Shown piece after piece: positions 54,765-63,973 of a stretch of 64,000 bases of DNA. Source of the DNA: Saccharopolyspora montiporae (GTDB taxonomy: Bacteria > Actinomycetota > Actinomycetes > Mycobacteriales > Pseudonocardiaceae); NCBI RefSeq assembly GCF_015209505.1, contig NZ_JADEYC010000004.1, forward strand, positions 45,671 to 109,670, given 5' to 3'. The number at the start of each line of letters is the position of its first letter. Within the stretch, counting starts at the first letter, position 1. A program made the translations under genes and the position numbers. The notes below the pieces were generated by a model. It was not told the origin of the DNA. It ran no database searches and worked only from the letters and a program-made list of their open reading frames with translations.

Positions 54765-55811
54765 TCAGGCGATCGGCGCGAGTTCGTCGACGAGTCCCCA
54801 GTCCAGCGCCGTCGCGGCGTCCAGCGGCTCGCCGGACAGGGCCAGCAGCAGGGCGCGCCGGCGCCCGATGCGGCGAGGTATGCCGACCGTCCCGCCGGCA
54901 CCGGGGATCAGCCCCATCCCGACCTCGGGGAGCCGGAACGTCGCGGCCGGATCGGCGATGACGTGACCGGCGAACGCGGCGAGCTCGATGCCCGCACCGA
55001 CGCACGCCCCGTGCACCCGGGCCCGGGTGCGCTCGGCCAGCCGGTGCAGGCGAAGGCCGGCACCGGCGCGGGTCCGGACGAAGTGCGCGGTCGCCGGGTC
55101 GGGGGCGCTGCCGAACTCGTCGAGGTCACCGCCGGCGCAGAACGACCGACCGGCCCCGTCGAGGACGATGCGGGTCACGGTGTCGTCGTGCTCGGCGACG
55201 GCCAGCGCTTCGACGAGCGCATCGCGCAGCAGGGCGCCGTGGGCGTTGCGGCGCTCCGGGATGTTGAGCCTGATGTGCAGCTCGTCGCCGGATCTGGTGG
55301 CCAGCACGGGTTCCGGCGTCTCGGGTGGCGCGGGCCGGTGGCCCCGGGCGTCGAGCCAGCGCCGGAACTCGGTGCCGCCCAGCAGGGTGGAGTAGGCGAG
55401 CGATTCGACGTCCAGCGCGCCCGGCACCGCAAGATCGGCGGTGGTGCGCAGCACCTGCGCGAGCACGAGGGCGGCCTGCGGGTTGGCCTCGGCGGCCGTG
55501 CGCAAACGCGCGGCGGTGCTGCCGGGATCCTCGACCACGGCAAACATCGGACCGGCTCCGGCGAGCTCCGGTGGGCCGAGCGCGAGATCCAGCGCGGCGA
55601 CCAGTTCCCGGCGGTCCGGGACGATCCGGTCCGCGCCGGTGAGCCCGATCAGCACCCGGTCCGACGACCTGGCGGCCCGCACGGCCTCGGCGAGCGCGAG
55701 CTCGTCGACCGGGGTGTCGAGCTCGACGACGAGCAGCGGATCGACGATCCGGCCGTCGTCCGCGAACAACGGCGCGCGCGCCGCGACGGCGAATTCGGCG
55801 AACGAAACCAT
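54765..55811 (-). CDS. Enoyl-CoA hydratase/isomerase with N-terminal extension
   Basis: 348 residues from ATG 55811 (a TTG three codons earlier is possible). Residues about 170-348 are a crotonase domain: LHIRLNIPERRNAHG, IVLDGAGRSFCAGGDLDEFG, VHGACVGAGIELAAFAGHVI and LPEVGMGLIPGAGGTVGIPR, with the catalytic Glu of classical hydratases (PEVGMG). The first 165 residues look like a degenerate second crotonase-like unit (DRVLIGLTGADRIVPDRRELVAAL). Divergent from the CoA-transferase, 56 bp away. Confidence 0.88.
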   Translation of the reverse strand: MVSFAEFAVAARAPLFADDGRIVDPLLVVELDTPVDELALAEAVRAARSSDRVLIGLTGADRIVPDRRELVAALDLALGPPELAGAGPMFAVVEDPGSTAARLRTAAEANPQAALVLAQVLRTTADLAVPGALDVESLAYSTLLGGTEFRRWLDARGHRPAPPETPEPVLATRSGDELHIRLNIPERRNAHGALLRDALVEALAVAEHDDTVTRIVLDGAGRSFCAGGDLDEFGSAPDPATAHFVRTRAGAGLRLHRLAERTRARVHGACVGAGIELAAFAGHVIADPAATFRLPEVGMGLIPGAGGTVGIPRRIGRRRALLLALSGEPLDAATALDWGLVDELAPIA

Positions 55812-55867
55812 GGTTCCCAACCGATGTGCGGATCGTCCACAACGGATTCGAGGGTACCATCGCGCGC

Positions 55868-57070
55868 GTGGCGATTGAACCGTTCGCGCCCGACGCGGAG
55901 GCGGACTGGGCCCACAGCGGGGTGGTGGCGCTGACCGGGGATCCGGCGGGGGCGCCGCTGATCCCGCCCGGCCGCGCGGCCACCGCGGCGCGGGAGGTGG
56001 CCGATCGTTGCGGCCTGCCGGTCGACGGCCGGCGGTTGCTGGCCGAGCGGGCGGCGTTCACCGGTCGCGGCAGGCGCGGTGCCGTTTCGGTCGGGGGTGG
56101 TTGCCGGATGCTGCCGACCGGCGATGGCTGGGCCGCGGTCTCCTGCGCCCGGCCGGACGACCCGGCGCTGCTCGGCGCGCTGATCGAGGCCGAGGTGTCC
56201 GATGATCCCTGGCCTGCGGTGGCGGAATGGCTGCGCGGCCGCTCCGGCGAGGAGTTGACCGAACGTGCCGCGCTGCTCGGTGTCGCGGCGGGCGCGGTCC
56301 GAGAACCGGGGGCTCCCGCGGACCTGCCGACCCCCGGGCGGGCCCGTGCGGTGTCCGGATTGCGCGTGCTGGACTTCAGTGCGTTGTGGGCCGGACCGTT
56401 GTGCGCGCACCTGCTGGGGCTGCTGGGAGCCGACGTGGTCAAGGTGGAGACGCCGTCGCGGCCCGACGGCGCGCGCGGCGGCGACGCGGAGTTCTACCGG
56501 CTGCTGCACGCGGGCAACCGGTCGGTGGTGCTCGATCCGGACGAGCCGGGGCAGCGCCGGGCACTGGCGCGCCTGGTGGAGACCGCGGACATCGTCGTCG
56601 AAGCCTCGCGGCCGCGCGCGTTGGAGCGCTTCGGGCTCGACGCGGCGGCCGCCGCCGAGGCGGGCACGATCTGGGTGTCGGTGACCGCCTACGGCAGGGG
56701 TGACGACCGGGTCGGATTCGGCGACGACGTGGCCGCGGCGAGCGGACTGGTGGCCGTCGACGAGCGCGGCGTTCCGTGCTTCGTCGGCGACGCCATCGCG
56801 GATCCGCTCACCGGGATCGTCGCGGCCGAACTCGCGCTCTCGGAACCGGAGGGTGGCCGCGGCGCGCTCTATGACCTGGCCATGTCCGACGTCGTGTCGT
56901 CCACTATGGACACCGGATTGCCCGCTGCGCGCACGTGCCGGTCCGGCGGTCGATGGGTGACCGGCGGCGGCGTTCCGGTGGTTGCTCCGCGCCGCAGGGC
57001 GGTGGACGGTTCGGCGGCGGCCAGCGGTGCGCACACCGCGGAAGTGCTGCGCGAACTGGCGGTCTCGTGA
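55868..57070 (+). CDS. CaiB/BaiF (class III) CoA-transferase
   Basis: 400 residues from GTG 55868; GTG 55826 is an alternative. The first 165 residues hold a partial, divergent CaiB-like N-domain; the canonical motif SGLRVLDFSALWAGPLCAHLLG starts at about 168, with GADVVKVETPSRPDGARGG and VGDAIADPLTGIVAAELAL holding the expected catalytic Asp. So it resembles a shortened version of the tandem enzyme at 42087. Stop overlaps the amidohydrolase start (GTGA). Confidence 0.88.
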   Translation: MAIEPFAPDAEADWAHSGVVALTGDPAGAPLIPPGRAATAAREVADRCGLPVDGRRLLAERAAFTGRGRRGAVSVGGGCRMLPTGDGWAAVSCARPDDPALLGALIEAEVSDDPWPAVAEWLRGRSGEELTERAALLGVAAGAVREPGAPADLPTPGRARAVSGLRVLDFSALWAGPLCAHLLGLLGADVVKVETPSRPDGARGGDAEFYRLLHAGNRSVVLDPDEPGQRRALARLVETADIVVEASRPRALERFGLDAAAAAEAGTIWVSVTAYGRGDDRVGFGDDVAAASGLVAVDERGVPCFVGDAIADPLTGIVAAELALSEPEGGRGALYDLAMSDVVSSTMDTGLPAARTCRSGGRWVTGGGVPVVAPRRRAVDGSAAASGAHTAEVLRELAVS

Positions 57071-58464
57071 CCGGGCTGCTGCTGCGCGATGCCGCCGTCG
57101 ACGGTGCGCGGGTGGACGTCCGGGTCGCCGGTACCGCGGTGGCCGAGATGGGCCCGGCCCTGGCCCGCGCGCCGGGGGAGGCGGTGCTCGACGCGCGCGG
57201 TGGCGCGCTGCTGCCGGGGCTCTGCGATCACCACCTGCATCTGCACGCGCTCGCCGCGCACCACCGCTCGGTACCGTGCGGCCCACCAGAGGTGGCGAAC
57301 CGGGCGGAACTGGCCGAAGTGCTGGCGCGCGCCCGCCCGGACGAGCACGGCTGGATACGCGCCGTCGGCTACCACGAGTCGGTCGCCGGACCGCTCGACG
57401 GTGCCGCCCTGGACCGGCTGCACTCGGCGCGGCCGGTGCGGGTGCAGCACCGCAGCGGCGCGCTGTGGGTGGTCAACCGGGCGGCGGCCAGGACATTGGG
57501 CCTCGCCGCCGGCGACTGCCCCGGCATCGAACGCGATGACGCGGGCCGTCCCACCGGGCGGCTCTGGCGCGCCGACGGCTGGCTGCGCGAGCGGCTGGCG
57601 CCGTCCGGCCCACCCGACCTCGCCGAGATCGGCACGCGGCTGGCACGGCTGGGCATCACGTCCGTCACCGACGCGACTCCGGATCTCGACGCGACCGCGA
57701 TCCGCGCGATCACCGATGCCATGGGGGCCTGCTCGCTGCCGCAACGGGTCCGGCTGCTGGGCGTGCCGCTCGGCCATCGCGTTCCGGCGGGTCCGCGCAC
57801 TGGCCCGCACAAGATCGTGCTCGCCGACTCCGGCCTCCCCCCGTTCGTCGAGCTGACCGAGCGCATCCGCGCCGCGCACGGTGCGGGCAGGTCGGTCGCC
57901 GTGCACTGCGTGACGCGCACGGCGCTGGTCCTGCTGCTGGCCGCGTTCGCCGAAACCGGGACCCGCTCCGGCGACCGCGTCGAACACGCGGCGCTGGTCC
58001 CGGCCGAACTGGTGCCCCGGATCGCCGAGCTCGGCCTGCGCGTCGTGACCCAGCCGGGATTCCTGGCCCACCGGGGTGATGACTACCTGCGCGAGGTCCC
58101 CGGCGACGAGCACCCGGACCTCTACCGGATGCGCTCGCTGATCGGCGCGGGCGTCCAGGTCGCGGCGTCCAGCGACGCGCCCTACGGCCCGCACGACCCG
58201 TGGCGGGTGATCGCGGCCGCGGTCCGGCGCCGGACCCCGGCGGGTCGGATCGCCGGTCCGGCCGAGCGCGTCGACGCCGGTCGCGCCTTGGCCGGTTATC
58301 TCAGCGCCCCCGACGATCCCGGCGGCCCGGTCCGGCGGATCCGCACCGGGACGCCCGCCGATCTGGTCCTGCTGCGCGGCCCGCTGGCCGAGGCGTTGGC
58401 CACCCCGTCGGCGGACCTGGTCCGCGCCACGGTCATCGGAGGGCGCCTGGTGTCCGGGTCGTGA
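57067..58464 (+). CDS. Amidohydrolase family protein (amidohydrolase_3 / YtcJ-like)
   Basis: 465 residues, GTG 57067 overlapping the previous stop. Metal ligands HxH in CDHHLHLHAL, His in VAVHCVTRTALV, His in VEHAALVPAEL and Asp in SSDAPYGPHDPW: complete set for a cyclic amidohydrolase. Could open a lactone, lactam or cyclic amide. Coupling to a CoA-transferase suggests a ring-opening step followed by thioester formation (inference). Confidence 0.85.
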   Translation: MTGLLLRDAAVDGARVDVRVAGTAVAEMGPALARAPGEAVLDARGGALLPGLCDHHLHLHALAAHHRSVPCGPPEVANRAELAEVLARARPDEHGWIRAVGYHESVAGPLDGAALDRLHSARPVRVQHRSGALWVVNRAAARTLGLAAGDCPGIERDDAGRPTGRLWRADGWLRERLAPSGPPDLAEIGTRLARLGITSVTDATPDLDATAIRAITDAMGACSLPQRVRLLGVPLGHRVPAGPRTGPHKIVLADSGLPPFVELTERIRAAHGAGRSVAVHCVTRTALVLLLAAFAETGTRSGDRVEHAALVPAELVPRIAELGLRVVTQPGFLAHRGDDYLREVPGDEHPDLYRMRSLIGAGVQVAASSDAPYGPHDPWRVIAAAVRRRTPAGRIAGPAERVDAGRALAGYLSAPDDPGGPVRRIRTGTPADLVLLRGPLAEALATPSADLVRATVIGGRLVSGS

Positions 58465-58489
58465 CCGGCGTCGCGGGCCACGGGCCCCG

Positions 58490-59506
58490 TCAGGAATCCG
58501 CTGCCACGAGGTCGATGAGGGCGAGGCTGGACCGGGCGTAGGCGGCGCGGCGCTTGCGGCCCACCAGGAAGCTCGGCGGCGCGAAGTAGCCGACGTCGGC
58601 GGGCAGCGCACCGGAACGCGCGGCGAGCGCGGCCTTGGCGTCGGAAGTCGTTCCGCAGACGGCGATCTCGGTGAGCATGTCGTCGGTGACGGAGGCGGCC
58701 ATCGCGTCGGTGTCCCCGCTGCGGAACGCTTCCCGCAGCCGCGCGACGGGTTCCTGCCATCCGTGGTGCTCCACGTACGGGTCGTAGGTCTTGACGGTGA
58801 GGTAGAAGGCGACCATGCGGCGGGCGTCGGCGATCGCGCGCTCGGGAGCGGAGTCGTCGACGGCGGTGATGATCCAGCCGTGCTCGGCCGGGCGCGCGGC
58901 GCGCTCCGCCGCGCCTCGTTCGGTCGCGCCGCGTTCCGCGGCCGGGCGCACCACGTCGTTCCACCAGGAGCGGGTGAACAACCCGTGCCCGATCACGCCG
59001 TCGCCGACCCGGCCGGCGGTGGTGGCCATGCCCGTGTTGAACGCCGCCAGCAGCACCGGGATGTCGAGCCGCCCGAGCACCGGGGCCCGGACGTCGGCGT
59101 CGATCTCGTAGAACTCGCCGGAGTAACGGACCTTCGCGCCGTTCTCCGCGCGCAGCCAGGCGCGAACGGCACCGGCGGTCTCCGCGATGCGCGCGGCCGG
59201 CCGGTCCGCGGGCACCCCGAACCAGTCCCGGTTGATGCGGAACGCCCCGGTGCCCAGCCCCAGGAACAGCCGGTCCGGAGCCGTCGCGTGCAGCTGGCGC
59301 ATCGCGGTGGCGTGCGCGTAGGGCGTGCGGGAGAACGCGTAGGCGATGGCCGGACCGACCAGCGCGCGGTCGGTGTTGGCGACGATCTCGGCCAGGGTCG
59401 TGTACGGGTCGTGGTCGACGAAATCCCCGACGCAGAACGCGCCGGCACCGGCCTCCTCGGCTTCACCGGCGATCTCGGCGCCGGGCCACGGCATACCGAA
59501 CCTCAT
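58490..59506 (-). CDS. LLM-class (F420-dependent type) oxidoreductase
   Basis: 338 residues, ATG 59506. MRFGMPWPGAEIAGEAEEAGAGAF, CVGDFVDHDPYTTLAEI, RLFLGLGTGAFRINRDWFGV and IPVLLAAFNTGMATTAGRVGDGVIG. Short LLM fold, F420-type by its GLGTGA segment. In actinobacteria such enzymes reduce C=C or ketones with F420H2. Upstream of it, 36 bp away on the same strand, is an enoyl-CoA hydratase. Confidence 0.85.
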   Translation of the reverse strand: MRFGMPWPGAEIAGEAEEAGAGAFCVGDFVDHDPYTTLAEIVANTDRALVGPAIAYAFSRTPYAHATAMRQLHATAPDRLFLGLGTGAFRINRDWFGVPADRPAARIAETAGAVRAWLRAENGAKVRYSGEFYEIDADVRAPVLGRLDIPVLLAAFNTGMATTAGRVGDGVIGHGLFTRSWWNDVVRPAAERGATERGAAERAARPAEHGWIITAVDDSAPERAIADARRMVAFYLTVKTYDPYVEHHGWQEPVARLREAFRSGDTDAMAASVTDDMLTEIAVCGTTSDAKAALAARSGALPADVGYFAPPSFLVGRKRRAAYARSSLALIDLVAADS

Positions 59507-59542
59507 CGCAACCTCCGTGCGGGTGTCGTGCTCGGGACGGGA

Positions 59543-60316
59543 TCAGCGCAGTCGCCACTGCGGTGCGCGCACCGCCGAACGATCGATCTGCTCCTGGGCG
59601 ATCGGGTTGCCGAGCTGGGTGTAGGACAGCCCGGTGCGCAGCGCCTGGGTGCGGGTGGTGTCCAGGGATTCCCAGATGGCGCGGACGGTTCCCTGGACCG
59701 CCGCGGGCGGTTTGGCGGCGATGATCCCGGCGATCTCGTCGGCGCGCTCCCGCAGCCGCTCGCCGGGCAGCACCTCGCTGACCAGGCCGATCTGCTCGGC
59801 ACGCTGCGCGGACATCCGCTCGTCGAGCCCGAGCAGCGCGATGCGCAGCGTTTCGCCGAGCGGGATGCGCCGGGCGAGCCCGATCGGTTCGAGCGAGGCG
59901 GTGAGCCCGTAGCTGACGTGCGGGTCGAAGAACGTGGCGTCCGCGGAGCAGATGACGATGTCGGCCTCGTTGAGCCAGTAGAAGGCGCCGCCGGCCGCCA
60001 TCCCGTGCACCGCGCAGACCAGCGGTTTCCACACCTGGTTGAGCTTGGGTGAGAGGTGCTCGCCCGGGTCGGTCCGGGTCCAGACGTTCGCGTGGCGGTC
60101 GATGCCCTCCTTGACGTCGACCCCGGTGCAGAACGCGCGCTCGCCCGCCCCGCGCAGCACGACGACGCGCACGTCGTCGTCGGTCTTGACCCGGTGCCAG
60201 ATGAGGTCGAAGTCGTCGAGCATGTCCTGGTTGAAGCTGTTCATGGCTTCCGGCCGGTTCAGGGTGATGGTGGCGACGTGGTCGGTCACGTCGAACAGGA
60301 CGGTCTTCGGTTCCAT
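59543..60316 (-). CDS. Enoyl-CoA hydratase/isomerase
   Basis: 257 residues; ATG 60316 after GGAG. Classical crotonase length: VATITLNRPEAMNSFNQDML, VVVLRGAGERAFCTGVDVKEG, VHGMAAGGAFYWLNEADIV, HVSYGLTASLEPIGLARR. The catalytic-Glu positions of hydratases read Val/Tyr-Gly here, so isomerase or other crotonase activity is possible. First gene of a leftward pair with the F420-type oxidoreductase. Confidence 0.92.
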   Translation of the reverse strand: MEPKTVLFDVTDHVATITLNRPEAMNSFNQDMLDDFDLIWHRVKTDDDVRVVVLRGAGERAFCTGVDVKEGIDRHANVWTRTDPGEHLSPKLNQVWKPLVCAVHGMAAGGAFYWLNEADIVICSADATFFDPHVSYGLTASLEPIGLARRIPLGETLRIALLGLDERMSAQRAEQIGLVSEVLPGERLRERADEIAGIIAAKPPAAVQGTVRAIWESLDTTRTQALRTGLSYTQLGNPIAQEQIDRSAVRAPQWRLR

Positions 60317-60566
60317 GCGGCGGCTCCGTGGGTGGGCGCGGGCTCTTCCTCCCGGTTCCTGAGTAGAGTATAACGAATTACATGACGGAAGCTGGCTTGT
60401 CGATGGCTCGCCGGATCGGCCTCCCGGGCACCGACCGGAGTGAATCCACGTCCCGCGCTCCTTCGGAGTGGTCGTCGGTGCTGCGCAGGTCGCGGTTGGC
60501 TGATCGGCGTTTCGGGTGGCATGGCCAATCAGTGTACTCAAACGGACCCCGAACCCGGGAGGGGCG

Positions 60567-61091
60567 ATGAGCGGGAAGGACGTGGCGAGCGGAGCGCTGC
60601 GCGCCGCGATCGGTGGCACGATGATCGCGCACGGAGTGCGGCACGGCCGCACTCTCGACGGTACGGCGGGCTGGTTCGGCTCGATCGGGTTCCGGCGGCC
60701 TCGGCAGCAGGCCGTCGCCAGCGCCGTCGTCGAGATCGCAGCGGGCGCGGCGCTCGCGGCCGGTGCGGCGACGCCGGTGGCGGCCTCGGCGGTGGTCGCG
60801 ACGATGGGGGTCGCCGCTCGCTCGGTGCACCTGCCCAACGGATTCTTCATCACCGCCGAGGGGTACGAGTACGTTCTGCACCTCGGTGCGGCATCGGTCG
60901 CGCTGGCCGCGCTCGGAGCGGGCCGGTTCAGCGTGGACCGCGCGCTCGGCGTCGACGAGCTGTTGTCCGGCAGGCGGCGGGCCGCGCTCGCCGCCGGGCT
61001 CGGGACCGCGGCCGCGGCCGCGCACCTGGCCGCCTGCTGGCGGCCCCCGCAGGACGACGGCGAGGCGAACCAGGTCGGTGCCGGCGGGTGA
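60567..61091 (+). CDS. DoxX-family membrane protein
   Basis: 174 residues, ATG 60567 after GGGAGGGG. Four hydrophobic helices; GGTMIAHGVRHGRTLDGTAGW, IGFRRPRQQAVASAVVEIAAG and GFFITAEGYEYVLHLGAAS are DoxX-like. Members are membrane subunits or stress-linked redox proteins. Starts a rightward unit with an acyl-CoA synthetase. The 250-bp gap before it contains TATAAC/TATACT elements (60370-60382) that could be -10 boxes on either strand. Confidence 0.75.
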   Translation: MSGKDVASGALRAAIGGTMIAHGVRHGRTLDGTAGWFGSIGFRRPRQQAVASAVVEIAAGAALAAGAATPVAASAVVATMGVAARSVHLPNGFFITAEGYEYVLHLGAASVALAALGAGRFSVDRALGVDELLSGRRRAALAAGLGTAAAAAHLAACWRPPQDDGEANQVGAGG

Positions 61092-61168
61092 CCGGGGCCT
61101 CCGCCGGAAGTCGAGTACCGATATCCAGCCGATCGCCGGATTCCACGGCCCGTACCGGAGGACGCAGC

Positions 61169-62683
61169 GTGCTGACTGCTGATGACCGACCACTCCCGTC
61201 CCGGCTGCGCAGGGTGGTCTCCGCCGTTCCCGAGGCGACCGCGCTGACCTTCGAAGACCGCTGCTACCCGTGGGCGTTCCTGCGTCGCGCCGTCGAGGAC
61301 CTGGACCGGCTGCTCACCGAGGCGGGAACGCCCGGTGCGCAGCGCATCGGTGTCGTCCTGCGCAATCGCCCCGGGCAGCTGGCCGCGCTGGTGGCGGTGA
61401 TCGCCACCGGTCGCCAGGTCGTGACGCTGAGCCCGTTCCACGGCGATCTCGCGTTGGCCGAGGACATCGCGGCGACCGCCCCGCACGTGCTCGTCGCCGA
61501 TGCCGAGGACTGGGCGAGGGCGGGGTTCTCGGACGCGGCCGCGGCGGTGGCGGCGCTGCCGGTCGAGACGGGCGAGGACGACGTGCCGCTGCGGGTGCGG
61601 GAGGCGGACTGGCCCGTCGTGCCCGGCGAGCCGGCGGGCGACGACGTCGCGGTGCTCATGCAGACCAGCGGGACGACCGGCAGGCCGAAGCGGGTCGAGC
61701 TGACCTATCACAAGCTCACCGCGGCGTTCGAGGCATCGGGAACGCCGGTGGCGGCCACCGAGGTCAGGTTGCGGGACCACCCCGCGATCCTGTGGACGTC
61801 GCTGGTGCACATCGGCGGGCTGTACTTCGCGATCGCCAACGTCGCGGCCGGATTGCAGACCGCGTTGCTGGAGCGGTTCGACGTGGCCGAATGGGCGGCC
61901 TTGGTGCGGCGGACGCGGCCGAGGCGGATCCGGCTGGCCCCGGCGGCGCTGCGGATGGTGCTGCACTCCGACCTGCCCTCGGACACCCTCGACGGCGTCG
62001 AGCAGGTGTCCTCCGGCACCGCCGCGCTGGACCCGGACGACGCCGACCGGTTCACCGCCCGCTTCGGCATCCCGGTGCTGTCGGTGTACGGCGCGACGGA
62101 GTTCGCCGGGGCGATCGCCGGGTGGGACCTGGCCCTGCACCAGCGGTGGTGGTCCGCGAAGCGGGGCAGCGTCGGCAGGCCGTTCCCCGGCATCGAGCTG
62201 CGCATCGTCGACCCGGGAACCGGTGAGCCCGTGCCGACCGGCGAGGTCGGCGCGCTGGAGGCGAAGGGCGACCAGCTGCCGGGGCACGATTGGGTGCGCA
62301 CCACCGACCTGGCGAGTCTGGACGCCGACGGGTTCCTGCACATCCACGGCCGCGTCGACGAGGCGATCAACCGGGGCGGTTTCAAGGTCGTGCCGAGCGA
62401 GCTGGAGGACGTGGTGCGCGGGCATCCGGCGGTGCTCGACGCCTCGGTGGTCGGTATTCCGGACGAACGGCTCGGCGAAGTCCCGGTGGTCGCGGTGCTG
62501 GTCCGGGACGGCATCGCGCCTCCCGACGCGGCCGAGGTCCGGGAGTGGCTGGCGCAGCGGGTGGCCCGCTACCAGCTGCCGGTCGAGATCCGGTTCGTCG
62601 ACGAGCTGCCGCGGACGCCGTCGCTGAAGGTGAGCCGCCCGGACGTGCGGGCGATGTTCACCCGGGCCGATTCGGCGCGGTAG
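61169..62683 (+). CDS. Acyl-CoA synthetase (AMP-binding, class I adenylate-forming)
   Basis: 504 residues from GTG 61169 (GGAGGACGCAGC upstream). A3 VLMQTSGTTGRPKRVEL, A5 SVYGATEFAGA, A7/A8 VRTTDLASLDADGFLHIHGR, and the A10 lysine in PRTPSLKVSRP (unusual Leu for Gly). Second synthetase of the island; likely activates a different intermediate. Followed 110 bp later by a thiolase. Confidence 0.92.
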   Translation: MLTADDRPLPSRLRRVVSAVPEATALTFEDRCYPWAFLRRAVEDLDRLLTEAGTPGAQRIGVVLRNRPGQLAALVAVIATGRQVVTLSPFHGDLALAEDIAATAPHVLVADAEDWARAGFSDAAAAVAALPVETGEDDVPLRVREADWPVVPGEPAGDDVAVLMQTSGTTGRPKRVELTYHKLTAAFEASGTPVAATEVRLRDHPAILWTSLVHIGGLYFAIANVAAGLQTALLERFDVAEWAALVRRTRPRRIRLAPAALRMVLHSDLPSDTLDGVEQVSSGTAALDPDDADRFTARFGIPVLSVYGATEFAGAIAGWDLALHQRWWSAKRGSVGRPFPGIELRIVDPGTGEPVPTGEVGALEAKGDQLPGHDWVRTTDLASLDADGFLHIHGRVDEAINRGGFKVVPSELEDVVRGHPAVLDASVVGIPDERLGEVPVVAVLVRDGIAPPDAAEVREWLAQRVARYQLPVEIRFVDELPRTPSLKVSRPDVRAMFTRADSAR

Positions 62684-62792
62684 GCACCGGGCGGGCCGGT
62701 GCGCTCCGGCCGACCCGGGGGCGCGGAGGACTGGCGGACAGCGGAGCCGCTGCGCAGGCGGGACCGGAAACCGGGTGGAGAGGAGACCGAGC

Positions 62793-63938
62793 ATGAGGGA
62801 TGCCGTCATCGTCGACGCCGTCCGCACGCCGATCGGCAAGCGGAACGGTGCGCTGTCGCGGATCCACGCAGCGGACCTGTCGGCGCTCACGCTCAACGCG
62901 CTGGTGGCGCGGACCGGGGTGTCTCCGTCGTCGGTGGACGACGTGGTGTGGGGATGCGTGACCCAGGTCGGCGATCAGTCCAGCAACGTGGCCAGATCCG
63001 CCGTGCTCGCGGCCGGATGGCCGGAGCACGTCCCCGGCGTGACGATCAACCGGGCGTGCGGGTCCGGCCAGCAGGCCGTCGACTCCGCGGCGCACGCCGT
63101 GCTGGCGGGCCAGTACGACCTCGTGGTCGCCGGTGGGGTGGAGACGATGAGCCGGGTGCCGCTCGGCGCGGCGCGGACCACCGGTCAGCCCTACGGCCCC
63201 GGTGTGTCGGCCCGCTACGGGGGATTCGAGTTCAACCAGGGGATCGGTGCCGAACTCATCGCCGAGCGGTGGGGATTCAGCCGGGGCAGGCTCGACGAGT
63301 TCGCCGCAGGCTCGCACGCCCGGGCCGCCGCGGCGATCGACGGGGGGATCTTCGACGACCACCTGGTGCGCATCGATCTCGACGGCACGACGTTCACCGC
63401 GGACGAAGGGCTGCGGCGGTCGACATCGCCCGAGACCTTGGCCGCCCTCAAGCCCTCGTTCACACCGGACGGCGTGATCCACGCCGGAAACGCCTCGCAG
63501 ATCTCCGACGGCGCGGCCGCGCTGCTGATGACGACCGCTGAGCGCGCGGCCGAACTCGGCCTGACCCCGATCGCGCGCTACCACTCGGGAGCGGTCAGCG
63601 GAGCGGACCCGATCACGATGCTCACCGGACCGATCCCCGCGACGGAGAAGGTTCTGCGCAGGGCCGGACTGTCCATCGACGACATCGGGGTGTTCGAGGT
63701 GAACGAGGCGTTCGCGCCGGTCCCGCTGGCCTGGCTCGCGGAGACGGGCGCCGATCCCGACCGGGTCAACCCGCTGGGCGGGGCGATCGCGGTCGGCCAT
63801 CCCCTCGGCGGTTCCGGTGCCATCCTGATGACGCGGCTGCTGGCCCGGATGCGGCAGCGCGACCTGCGCTACGGGCTGCAGACGATGTGCGAGGGCGGCG
63901 GCACGGCGAACGCCACGATCATCGAACGGCTGCGCTGA
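62793..63938 (+). CDS. Acetyl-CoA C-acyltransferase (thiolase)
   Basis: 381 residues, ATG 62793 after GGAGAGGAG. Nucleophile Cys in NRACGSGQQAV, NEAFAPV, His in GHPLGGSG and second Cys in TMCEGGGTANA: all thiolase catalytic elements. Degradative type (FadA-like). Would release acetyl- or propionyl-CoA at the end of beta-oxidation of the pathway intermediates. Confidence 0.95.
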   Translation: MRDAVIVDAVRTPIGKRNGALSRIHAADLSALTLNALVARTGVSPSSVDDVVWGCVTQVGDQSSNVARSAVLAAGWPEHVPGVTINRACGSGQQAVDSAAHAVLAGQYDLVVAGGVETMSRVPLGAARTTGQPYGPGVSARYGGFEFNQGIGAELIAERWGFSRGRLDEFAAGSHARAAAAIDGGIFDDHLVRIDLDGTTFTADEGLRRSTSPETLAALKPSFTPDGVIHAGNASQISDGAAALLMTTAERAAELGLTPIARYHSGAVSGADPITMLTGPIPATEKVLRRAGLSIDDIGVFEVNEAFAPVPLAWLAETGADPDRVNPLGGAIAVGHPLGGSGAILMTRLLARMRQRDLRYGLQTMCEGGGTANATIIERLR

Positions 63939-63940
63939 AG

Positions 63941-63973
63941 ACCCGGCTGCGCGCACGTTGCGCATCGCCGGGT
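63941..63973 (+). terminator. Hairpin terminator after thiolase
   Basis: Outer stem ACCCGGC (63941-63947) with GCCGGGT (63967-63973), inner stem TGCGC/GCGCA, three bases after the stop. Beyond it the window ends in a G-rich run (63981-64000). Confidence 0.6.
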
